In this document: positions 1 to 9,673 of the stretch, one piece after another
How the letters are laid out: the number at the start of each line of letters is the position of its first letter
Position numbering within the stretch: position 1 is the first letter of the stretch
Assembly (NCBI GenBank): GCA_021018995.1
Contig: CM037593.1
Span: 37,089,810 to 37,153,809 of the forward strand
Length of the DNA stretch: 64,000 nucleotides
Reading direction: 5' to 3'
Origin: Chloranthus sessilifolius
Taxonomy: Eukaryota > Streptophyta > Magnoliopsida > Chloranthales > Chloranthaceae
Notes under the pieces: model-generated
The model's database searches: none
Told to the model about the DNA's origin: nothing
Seen by the model: only the letters and a program-made list of their open reading frames with translations
Program-made: the position numbers and the translations under genes

Positions 1-20
1 AAACGGGTGAGAAATTTATT

Positions 21-569
21 TTGGGACCCGAAATACTTGAAGATAATGCTGCCTATGTTCGTATGATAAGGGCAAAACTTAAAGCGACGCAAAGTAGACA
101 GAAAAGCTACGCCGATATCAAGCAGATGAGTGTAGACTTCAAAGTGGGTGAACACATGTTTGTGAAGGTGTCACCTATGAAGGGGGTGATGATATTTGGA
201 AAGAGAGGGAAGCTAAGTCCCCGCTATCTTGGATCATTTGAGGTTTTGGGACGAGTAGGGGAAGTTGCTTACTGCATTGGATTGCCACCGTTATTCGATT
301 CAGTAGACAATGTCTTCCACGTATCAATGCTTAGGAAGTACATTAACGACCCTGACCACGTGTTGAGCGGTCAAGCGTTAGAGATGCATGAGGACATGAC
401 TATGATCGAAGAGCCGGTAGAGATTTTGGATCGAAAGGAACAAATGCTGCGAACGAAAGTGATTCCACTAGTACTTGTCAGATGGAAACATCATCCGGCC
501 GAGGAAGCTACATGGGAACGAGAGGCCGATGTGAAGGAACAATATCCAGCCTTGTTTCCAACCACTTGA
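21..569 (+). pseudogene. Integrase C-terminal region and chromodomain of copy A
   Basis: About 180 residues are readable. The first half has the integrase tail typical of gypsy elements, including a GKLSPRYLGSFEVLGRVG stretch (residues about 60-80) and the NVFHVSMLRKY motif (about 97-107). The last 50 residues form a chromodomain-like block ending LVRWKHHPAEEATWE, followed by a short acidic tail. In chromoviruses this domain is thought to guide integration to particular chromatin. The first methionine is probably not a true start, since the segment belongs to a pol polyprotein that begins left of the window. A close relative of this tail sits at 60010-60201 in copy C. Confidence 0.88.
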
Positions 570-779
570 GAGTCAATTGTACCCCGGCAAGCATGTTTGT
601 GAATTTTAACAACACTTGTAATCCAATGTAGATTTTGGTCAAAGTATGAAATAGAAACAAATTTTTTTGCTTATCTGACCATGGTGATGTGTTTTGTAGA
701 ACCAAGGATCAGTTGGTATCATAAATTACCAATGGAAATCAAGGAAACAAATCACTTTGAAAGTTTAAAGAACCTGATC

Positions 780-1515
780 AAAACCGATTAATCGATTTGG
801 AATTTCGATTAATCGATTTTGGTCGATTAGTCAACTGGCATGTGCCAGTGATTGGAAAGTTGAATGGGGATTCAGGAAATAAAAGAAAGGAAATTTCGAT
901 TAATCGATATAGGTTTCGATTAATCGATATAGGTTTTGATTAATCGATTTTGGATTTCGATTAATCGATCTGGAGGTTCGACTAATCGAATAACTTAAGA
1001 AATTATGGAGAATTTGAAGAATTTAGGTAATTTCGATTAATCGAAGAACAATTCGATTAATCGATTTTGAATTCGATTAATCGAATTGGGAGTTCGATTA
1101 ATCGAGTAACTTAAGGAATTTAGAAAATTTTGAAGTATAAAATACGATTTCGATTAATCGAAGTGAAATTCGATTAATCGATTTGGAATTTCGACTAATC
1201 GAACTGGAACTTCAATTAATCGAGTTACTTAAAGATGTTTGAAAAATATTGAAGGGCTACACGATTTCGATTAATCGAAGTGAATCTCGATTAATCGATT
1301 TTATAATTTCGATTAATCAAACTGGATTTCGATTAATCGACTCGCTCACACCTATGAGCTCCAAAACTTAAGAATTTTAACGGATACGATTTCGATTAAT
1401 CGATTTTGAGTTTCGATTAGTCGATTTTGGAAATCGATTAATCGATTTCGCGCGATTTAATCTAATTTTGAGCCTCGATTAATCGAATTTGAATTTTCGA
1501 TTAATCAAAACGAGT
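780..1515 (+). repeat. Palindromic TCGATTAATCGA array in copy A internal spacer
   Basis: Between pol and the extra ORF lie roughly 18 exact copies of the 12-bp palindrome TCGATTAATCGA plus several one-base variants (CGACTAATCGA, CGATTAGTCGA). They are separated by irregular 8-20-base A/T/G-rich spacers such as TTTGGAATT, so this is a dispersed-word array, not a fixed-period satellite. Each unit equals its own reverse complement. The equivalent place in copy C (60415-61200) has the same arrangement. Confidence 0.93.
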
Positions 1516-1753
1516 CTATATATATTGGAGTCGGGGTTTTTGGTGCCCATTCGAAATTTTCAAGCTTGGGCGCCATTTCTCTTTCTTCTTCCTCTTCTCC
1601 AACCGATCGAGATAGCTAGGGTTTTGGGGCATTTCTAACCGATTTTGAACCGCGATCACCTATTTTGGATCGAAACTCTACGGTAAACCCTAGATTTGCT
1701 TTCTTTCTTTTCATTTGAACTATATAAACCCTAGTTTAGCGATTTTCACTAAA

Positions 1754-3117
1754 ATGCCACCCAAGACACGGTTGTCTTCGAAGAAGGCGACCTCTAAACT
1801 CCCGGTCCGGCGTAAGAACGTCGCACCACCGCCACCTACCCCATCACCGGTGAGGACTCCATCACTGTCGGCATCGGAGACCACCTCCGGTTCGACGAGC
1901 GCGTCTTCGCGTGAGTCTTCACGCGAATCTACCCCATGCCGCCACCACCCACTAACGTACTACAACCCAATGAGTGGTGGGAGGCGAAGACCTTTGAGGT
2001 CGAGTACATCATCGACCCAACCCTTTTCACCAACCCGGATGTACCGGGCGAGACCCAATGGGCTCGCAACTACCTCCAAAATGCCGGTCTCGGCAACCTT
2101 CTCAAACCAATCCGGGGTTCCTACTACCCTAGGTTAGTTAGATTGTTTCGTGGGCGGCCCTACAGGCTGACGTGATTAAAACCACCATAGGGGGTCGGGA
2201 ATACACGATCACCCGTCGCCACATACACGAGGTACTCGAGTGTTACCTCGATTTCACACAAGAGACCACCCTCTTCCCACCCTTTGAAGAGGACGTTAAA
2301 TTTGAGGAGATCATGACCTGCATGACTAACGGGAAAAAGGGGTCGAGATCCTCCATCAAGAGGGTCGACCTTCCCCACTACATGTAGATGCTTGATTCAA
2401 TCATCAAGTGTAACCTCTATCCGTTGCGGCACGACACCGAGTGGATAGAGATGGTACAGCAGGCACTCTATGCGGCCTTTTGTAGCTGTTGGTTCGACGC
2501 GACCATGCTCATCCTAGAGGGGATGAGATACATTAAAGCAAAACTAATGAAGGGCAACTTGAGGCCCAAGGAGAAGATGCCATATGCTCGGTTTATCTTG
2601 AGCATGTTGGAGTGTTACTCCAACGCTCCCGAGTATACGGTATCTCCCTACGAGGTGCGGGCGATGGATCGAGTGAAGACATTTTCAAAGTCTGGGCCCA
2701 GCTTCCAAGAAGCGACCACCACCACCACATCGGGGACCCGTGGGTGGGGCACTCGGTTGAGCCACGCCCGGCGGACCACCCCCACCCCCACCACCACATC
2801 AGGACCCACCCGTGGGTGGGGCACACTCGATTGAGCCACCAGTGGAGGGGGCGCCCTCCCATACCACCGCTTCACCTACACCGCCAGCACAGTCTGCGCC
2901 AGCTACACCTACGTCATCCTACCGTCGGCGCGCATCTCACTCCGGTCCTACCATTGAAGACGTGTTGGCACGCATGGAGGCCAACAACGAGAGGATGAAC
3001 CAGAGGATGGACTTCCTTCTGTTTCATACCCTCCGCTACATCTACCCGTTGGAGTACCAGCGGTACTTAGCTCAGGAGGAGGAGTGGATCATGGACGTCC
3101 GCACCCTTGCACCGTGA
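1754..3117 (+). pseudogene. Extra ORF downstream of pol, copy A (Transposase_32-like)
   Basis: This is a sense-strand coding-like region between the palindrome array and the LTR, not part of gag-pol. It begins with a basic, Ser/Pro-rich leader (MPPKTRLSSKK, then a run of Thr/Ser/Arg). A globular middle follows with WARNYL, GNLLKPIRGSYYPRLVRLF and the R-E/D-Y-T-I-T-R-H-H-V/I-H-EVLECYLDF block. The tail has a His/Pro/Thr-rich linker and a helical stretch around RMEANNERMNQRMDFL. The middle resembles the putative plant transposon protein domain (Pfam Transposase_32); this is recognised by eye only. The copy is broken. The counterpart in copy C is at 61446-62956. Function is unknown. Confidence 0.7.
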
Positions 3118-3433
3118 GCAACCTGACCACAGACTTGACCGCCAGCTTGACCAGCCCCCATAGCTCCACCAGCTCAGATGGAGTAGCCTGCTCCACCACC
3201 CGACCAGTCCGGCAGGGGGACGGCATGAGCCTTGGACTGCCATACCCTATTTTCTCTTTTGGTTGTATAGAAAAATTTTTGTTGTACTGTGATTTCAATT
3301 AATGTAACAAGTTTGTACAAATTATTGTTAATCAATATACATATCTTGTTAAATTGCTACGACTATTATTTTTATGCTATGTGTATCTCTGTGCTATGTT
3401 GTGTTAAATAACTGGACCACCTCACCTGAGAGT
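3118..3433 (+). other. 3' untranslated part of copy A after the extra ORF
   Basis: This is T-rich sequence between the extra ORF and the purine tracts. It includes degraded Ser/Thr/Pro-coding-like text at first, then an AT-rich stretch. Nothing else is recognised. Confidence 0.5.
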
Positions 3434-3501
3434 TGGGGGGGGCTTAGTCTGACGCACCTTTGGATTATTTTCGAGGATGAAAATTCTCAAGGTGGGGAGG
3501 A
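3434..3501 (+). promoter_or_regulatory. Poly-G run and polypurine tract of copy A
   Basis: Eight G residues occur at 3435-3442, then a conserved CGAGGATGAAAATTCTCAAGG block, then the purine tract AAGGTGGGGAGGA directly against the LTR start at 3502. This tract is the expected primer for plus-strand DNA synthesis in LTR elements. Both the poly-G run and the terminal tract recur in copy C. Confidence 0.8.
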
Positions 3502-6063
3502 TGTAATATCCCAAAAAATTACGCGTTAGACAGTGACCTCGGGATCTGTGCCTGACTGGTCATAGGTTTGACCATGTAAGAGTTCACTAGTTGACATAGG
3601 ATATGATGAACGGATGAGATGTGAGAATTTAAGTGAATGTGTGGAGGGTGAGATTAATCTAGAGTCACATACACCTATTTCTGGTGCATGTGCTCAATAC
3701 ACAAGTTAGAGGGGAGATAAAAGGATTTAATAGCCCTAGTTTCTCTTTTGTTTGGATTGTTGGAGAGAGTTAAGAAGAGAGAGAGAGAGGAGTAAAGAAG
3801 GGTGAGTGATTAAGGAGTTATTGCAACTGATTGGAAGGGGGATTTGAGCATTTAACGCCGGATTCGACGCGAGAGATCCGTTAGAAGCAAAGCTGGAAAC
3901 CCTAGCCTTTCCAACCACTTGACCTAATTAATTGGAGATTGATTGAAGATAAAATTCTTGTAGATTAAATGCATAGATTGAAGGATTAGATTGTAGTTAG
4001 GAATGGTTTAAACTATAGGATAAAGGTTTAGAAAAATGAAGGAAAAAGAGTAGGAAAAGATTGGGAAGAACAGCCCAAAAGGGGCTGAATCTGGCCAATT
4101 CGATTAATTGAAATTGAGATTCGATTAATCGATTTTCGCCAGGAAGTTGAAAAGTCAAAGAACCTGAATTCGATTAATCGAACTGAGTTTCGATTAATCG
4201 ACTTTGATTTTCGATTAATCGATTTTGGTATCGATTAATCGACTGAGAACCTCTAGTGGACTCCAGTGGATGGAGGAAAAGGACCTGGGGAAATCGACTA
4301 GTCAAAATGGGATTTCGATTAATCGATTTCGAATTTCGATTAATCGATCTGAGATCGATTAATCGATTTTGGAAATTCGATTACTCGAATTGAGAATCGA
4401 ATGGATAGTGTAGAGAATTTCGATTGATCGACTTGGGATTTGATCAATCGAATGAGAATCTCGATTAATCGATTTTGGGAATCGATTAATCGATTTTAGG
4501 AATCGATTAATTGAATCAGATTCGATTAATCGACTTTGGAGTTCGATTAATCGACTGTGCCAGTTTTTGTTAACTCTTTAGTTTGACTTCAAGATTCTCG
4601 GGGGGGTCTTGGACCTCCCTTGTTACATTTTTAATGATGAGTTGCATGTGTTATGTCATATCATAGGTAGTACGTGTGAACTTGGGCACAAGGAGTCACG
4701 TGGGACCTTGATGCATGATTTATCAGAGACTTGAGGTAGGGAACACCTTGAACATGTACTTTAATTTGTAAGAGCATGCATGTAGTGATATAGAATCAAA
4801 TTGAAAACTATTTTATTGCTTAAAGTTTTGTGAAAAGTATGTGTGAGTGACATCAATAAGAGAATCTAATAATGAGCCATCCCCAGGGGATGAGGAAGTG
4901 AAGTAATAAGAGCATCAGGTGTGATGCAAGTGAATAGATACATCCCAGGGATGTATCTAAGATTGAATAATGTCTGATAGAGCCTAATTGATATAAGATA
5001 CCACACTTACACGATGAATAACTATATGTAAAGCACTTGATATTTTTATTATTTGAGGTTTGATAGGACACCCCACCGACGTGGCGGGATATCCATGACT
5101 GACGCGGCAGGATATCCGTGACTGGTACGGCGGCGAAACCGTAAGCCAGTGTGGAGGCATATCCGTACATAGTAAGCACACCCCAGGAGCGTTGAATTGA
5201 GATAAGTTGAAACCCCGCCATCGATCCTCAGGGGAAAGGGGCTTGGGTACTAACTGTATTCCTAGGGAATACGTTTAAAAACTGTCTATATAGATGACGA
5301 TGAAGGGTATCTCATCGGGGTTCGATGCTATAATGCTCGGGGATTACTTAAGTTGAAAGGTTAAGTTTTGCTTTAGGCCTATTCAGTGTCATTCATGATT
5401 AATTAAAAGACATGTGTAAACTACCAGTAAAATGTGATCATAAATTGCTAGCTTTTCAACTGTTTTTTCGCAATATCTGCATAGTTACATCATGCTTAGA
5501 ATATCATGGAATATATGTGAGGTTTTAATCTATATGTTCACTGTGTTATTCCCTATTGAGCTAGGATGTAGCTCACCCCTTAAACTATATGTCGCAGGTT
5601 CATTATTAGCAGCTGCTGAGGCTTCAGGGGACGATGACCCTGGTGAGTCAGACATTGCGCCTGGTGACGAGTTGGAGCCACCTCTTGAGGACTTCTTCTA
5701 GAGGACTCCCTTGTGCATCTTTGAGAGTTTTTGTGAGCTTGTTTGGTACGGCTTGGTATGTCAAGCCTTATTTTTGTTAAACAATGTAATTAAATTATGA
5801 GATTATTCTTTTGGGGCGAACCATCTGTGATGATCGATAATCATCGATGGTTCGGATCGGTTCTCCATTCATGCAGGGCCATGAAGGTAGAACCGTCTTT
5901 TGATCAGTATTTAAAGAGTAAATTATTTCCGCAATCATTGTTATCATTTTCAGTCCATTTATATTGCTTGATATATCAGTGTTCCGTGCTTAGCTAAGGG
6001 GCATGGTCAAGATGATCGTGCTGATGGCACCGGTTTCGGAGTGTCGAAATCTGGGCTGTCACA
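3502..6063 (+). repeat. 3' LTR of chromovirus copy A
   Basis: The repeat begins TGTAATATCCC immediately after the polypurine tract and ends GGCTGTCACA, giving the usual TG...CA borders and 2,562 bp. It aligns along its length with the 5' LTR of copy C (52980-55497). It contains a 12-mer palindrome array (4097-4560), a CG-rich block with GGCGGGATATCC repeats near 5070-5170, a GAGCTA/TAGCTC mini-hairpin at 5558-5574, and a conserved GGCGAACCATCTGTGATGAT segment near 5815. Open frames inside it are by-products of LTR sequence. Confidence 0.92.
4097..4560 (+). repeat. Palindromic TCGATTAATCGA array inside the copy A LTR
   Basis: About 12 exact copies of the 12-mer palindrome plus variants occur in the first half of the LTR. 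The corresponding part of the copy C LTR (53565-54035) has the same array. Confidence 0.92.
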
Positions 6064-6066
6064 CAA

Positions 6067-6555
6067 AATATGCTTATAAAAAGAGTCTACTACATAAATT
6101 TATACCGTATCAGTGCAATTTTTCCTTGGTCAAAGTTTGAATTCTTTTCAAAGTTCAATTTTTTATAAAAAGTTATAAATTTTAATTAGTGGATTACTAT
6201 AATTAAAAATATCTATTATTGTTTAATTTGTAACCTTAAAATACATTGCCTCATTTTTAGTGGTCAAACTTTGACTTTTGCGCAAAATTTATTTGTAGTC
6301 AAACTCGAAATATGCTTATAGAATGAGTCTACTACTACATAAATTTATATCGTATTAGTGCAATTTTTCCTTGGTCAAAGTTTGACTTTTATCAAAATTC
6401 AATTTTCTATAAAAAACTATAAATTGTAATTAGTGGAATACTATAATTAAAAATATCTGTCATTGTTTAATTTGTAACTTTAAAATATATTGTCTCATTT
6501 TTATTGGTCAAAGTTGGACTTTTAGTCAAAATTTGACTTTTATTCAAATTTTAAC
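6067..6555. repeat. Tandem duplication of about 243 bp
   Basis: Two successive copies start with AATATGCTTATA (6067 and 6310). Each contains CTACATAAATTTATA, TGCAATTTTTCCTTGGTCAAAG and ATTAAAAATATCT in the same order. They are AT-rich and differ by scattered changes. The motif GGTCAAAGTTTGACTTTT recurs within them and again near 39390-39560. Origin unknown. Confidence 0.82.
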
Positions 6556-6779
6556 TTTAGTCAAAATTTGAGAAGTGTATCTTGACAGTAGATAATGCTT
6601 ATTACTGTGTTATTTGTATTTTGGTATTGTAAGTTGTGATCAATGTTTGATATTTGGTAAAACTTTGATTTTATAACACAATTTTTATTCTACCTATGTA
6701 ATTACACTATCATGTTATCAGACAAGAAAATCAATTTTCAATAAAAAGAAAATTGACCCTAAGTTGAAAAACTGAAAAA

Positions 6780-6970
6780 AATAAAAAATAAAAAAATATT
6801 TGAAAAAATTCAAAAATAGATCGGTTTTGTTTCGGTTCAGGGGGTGGGGAGTTCGGTTAACCAAACTCAAAACATTTCAGTTTTTGTTTAATTTTCGGTG
6901 AACCGACATCGAAATCGAAATTTTCAGTTTCGATTTTGGTTCGGCTCACCGAACTTTCACCCCTACATAG
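6780..6970. other. CGGTT-rich remnant of a DNA transposon
   Basis: The segment is packed with short related words (TTCGGTT, CGGTTCA, AACCGA, ACCGAA) in both orientations and stops at CACCGAACTTTCACCCCTA. This self-complementary composition with a CACCCCTA border is typical of non-autonomous DNA transposon ends in plants. The opposite border is not clear, so this is probably half an element. Confidence 0.4.
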
Positions 6971-7179
6971 AATGAAGGAAACCAATGAAATATAAATTAT
7001 TTTTATAAAAAAAATTAGCCAAATAAAATATCTATAAATCCTTGGGCCAAATCCTAATGCAATGGTAAAACATCCAAACAAGAAATTACAACTCCAACTA
7101 TTTCAAATTCTGAATTTGAAATTCTCAAATGCAAATGCTTGTTTTCAAACGAAGCCTTAATTCAATTCAATTATTATAT

Positions 7180-7620
7180 TTGGTTCCAATACCAAGTCTC
7201 GGTCAAATACGAAGTCCAGAAGATCATTTACATGATTCAGTCAAATAAAAAATCCAATTCAAATATTGGATTTAGTCCAAATAAGAAGTCAGATTTCAAA
7301 TACAAGATTCTATTTCAAATACTAATTTAGCGTTTAGATACGAGTTCAGTCAAATAACAGGTTCAGGTAAGTCAATATCAGGTTCGATTGTAAATACAAG
7401 TTCAGTCAAATATCATATACGGTTGCGAATACAAATATAGTCAAATACCAGGTTCGGGTGGAAATATGAATTTAGTCAAATACCGGGTTTGAGTGCCAAT
7501 GCCAATTTCAGTCATATATCAGTTTCAAGTACAAATACAAATTTGGGCAAACATCAGGTTCGATTACAAATACAAATTTAGTCAATTACTAAGTACGAAC
7601 TCGGTTACAAGTCCAGGCAA
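7180..7620. repeat. Degenerate minisatellite, AGTCAAATAC-AGGTTC type
   Basis: A loosely repeated unit of about 25-30 bases (TACAAATTYAGTCAAATAYCAGGTTCG) runs for over 400 bp with many changes. No gene is visible. Confidence 0.6.
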
Positions 7621-7914
7621 ATATGAAGTATATTTACTTACATTCCTGTTCGGGGTTTACAAGTTAGGTCAACTCTTTGATCTTTCAGTATTGGTCAATA
7701 TATTCCCAGTCTTAAGGGCGCTAATTTTCTTGGTTAGTTGACCCATTTTGGAGAGAATTAAAGGGCCAAGATAGAAGTAAGTTACACCGGTCAGTGCTAA
7801 GCTTTTGTGTTTAATATTTTAGCTAGCCCATCTAGTTAGTAAACTAATGATTTAATGGTTGTATAATTTCTATAGGAATGTATCCGTACAGTAGTTATTG
7901 TTTTTGGGATCTTC

Positions 7915-8212
7915 AATAGGTCGGGTTATGGTCTACCTTGACTAGCACTTGGACCCAAACCTGAAAAGGGTCTAAATTTTTTTATTTGGACCTCACCCAA
8001 TTCGAAATGGGTATGGTCAGATTCACTCCCGATACTACAAAAAATAAGACTATTAGCGATAATATTTTGTAATAAAAAATTACCGTTATTAATAAAAAAA
8101 TTATTAAAACTATTAGCTACAATTTTTTATTAATAGCGACAGCTTTTTACTGTTGCTAATAGTCTTATTTTTAGTAGTGTGACTTGAACCTGACCCATTT
8201 GTACCCCTATAC
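7915..8212. mobile_element. GGGTC-rich remnant interrupted by a CACTA-type MITE
   Basis: Flanking halves share AGGTCGGGTT / ACCTGACCCATT words and the right side stops at GTACCCCTA. A smaller MITE (8033-8179) sits inside and is clearly the later insertion. Borders of the outer element are approximate. Confidence 0.35.
8033..8179. mobile_element. CACTA-type MITE, copy 1
   Basis: About 147 bp with inverted ends (T/C)ACTACAAAAAATAAGACTATTAG and CTAATAGTCTTATTTTTAGTAGTG. Flanking triplets are CGA and TGA, an imperfect 3-bp target duplication. It shares its termini with the copy at 19689-19851. The CACTA start and 3-bp duplication fit the CACTA/En-Spm superfamily. It has no coding capacity. Confidence 0.75.
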
Positions 8213-9664
8213 ATAGAGAGATCACCATCCCTTCTCTCTCAACCTAGCCTTCTCCATTTAGAGGCAAACCGAGAGATAAAAGAGAGCTAACGTAGGCTAT
8301 AAATTTAAGAAGATCGACATCGAAAGTGATCGGTGGCATGAAGAAGAAGATTCTTAACAAATAAAGCTTCAACCGAGTAAGTTCTATCTTATATATGATT
8401 TCTGTTAATCGTATGATCGAGATTTTTTTTTGCCTTTTTTTTTTGGAGATGAATCATATGATTGAGCTTGATCCTTGAAAATGTAACAAATTAGATAATG
8501 GCCAAAGTTTGGGTCGGTTGTATGAATTGAACATCCAACTAATTAAGAGCCAACAAATGAAATATTTACCATAATGTAGGCGGTTGCCATCACGTTACTT
8601 TGTTAGTTGGGTACTTCGGCGTGAGTATTTAAAGTTTTCATATGGACGATCAGTTTGCTCGCATAGCACTGGAATTGGTTTAGGGTAACCAACCCCTTTA
8701 CTGTCAGGCGTGTTGAATAAAAGGATGGTCTTTGACTATGTTGATTTATATGTATCATGCCAGTTTCATGGATATTTTTGAATGCCAAAATTATTATTAG
8801 GTTCAAAGTATATGATTACATTATCATAAATAGTTGTATACTTTCCAAAGTTTTGCTAACTTGATAAAAGAAGATTGATCTGTCCACCACCATTGGTATA
8901 TGGGTCGTATACCTAATATTAATTCGAACAAAATACCCCAACAAAATAAATAAACAAAGTCACCACCGGAAATGACTCAAGTGCTCTTGGAGATCACCAT
9001 AGTTACCAAACTCGGTGTCCGTTTGGAAAACAAAAAAAAACATGTTTTCTCATAAAATGTTGGAACAGGAATAAAACACATTTGTTTCAAAGAAACTTAA
9101 TTTTTTGAAAAGAAAATGGTAATTTTTATGTTTAAATGTATTTTAAAAGGCTTTTTGTGTGAAAATGTTCTTATATTAGGTGAAAATTTGAATTTTAAAA
9201 TATTTTCAATCATTTTCGGATTTTTTTTCTGAATTTTGTCAATTTCCCTTTTCCTTCTTTCTGTATTTTGTATTTTTGCTTTGTTGATATTTTTATTCCC
9301 GATTTCTAACTTGATAATTATGGAGACCACTAGCTCCCGCTCCCATATCCTTAACTTGTCATCCTCTTGTCCCCTTTGAAACTTATTATTTATAGTTGGT
9401 GGAGGGTGACGTACTAACTAGCTCCCTTATTAACATGTTATCCTCTTTTCCCTTTTAATACCCTATTATTCAAAAGAGATGGTATAGGGCGACCTACTAG
9501 TTCAGCTCCCTTAAATATTAACATGTCACACTACTAGTTCAGCTCCCAGTCAACATCTCTTTAGTCCACGGCCGAGCCTTCTAACTATTTATGAGTATAC
9601 TAGTAAAGGGTAAGGACATGTGCTATGCGCACGTGATCCTGTGCAATCAAATAAAATGAGTGCG
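8213..9664. other. No gene recognised
   Basis: AT-rich sequence without a credible coding region; small open frames lack any recognisable motif. A CCACTAG/CAGCTCCC word recurs three times between 9330 and 9550, suggesting old local duplication. Confidence 0.5.
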
Positions 9665-9673
9665 TGATAATAT

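Larger units (their letters stand above)
1..6063 (+). mobile_element. Ty3/gypsy chromovirus, copy A (3' part only)
   Basis: The window opens inside this element. In order it shows the end of integrase with a chromodomain, a spacer with a palindromic 12-mer array, an extra ORF, a polypurine tract and the 3' LTR. The same order, with clearly related sequence, recurs in copy C at 52980-64000, so both belong to one family. The chromodomain after integrase places it among plant chromoviruses; long LTRs suggest the Tekay/Del group, but that clade call is an inference. It is a broken copy and looks older than copy C, because its LTR differs visibly from copy C's throughout. The left end and the left target duplication lie outside the window. 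Confidence 0.9.

Noticed and set aside
780-1515. CRISPR-like array
   Set aside because: Repeats are 12-bp palindromes with uneven short spacers in a plant retroelement; no cas genes.
1754-3117. Envelope-like protein for the extra ORF
   Set aside because: No signal peptide, membrane segment or cysteine pattern is visible; the sequence fits a Transposase_32-like domain better.
4853-5221. 122-residue minus-strand frame in the copy A LTR
   Set aside because: It is LTR sequence; the related LTR of copy C has a differing frame and there is no protein motif.
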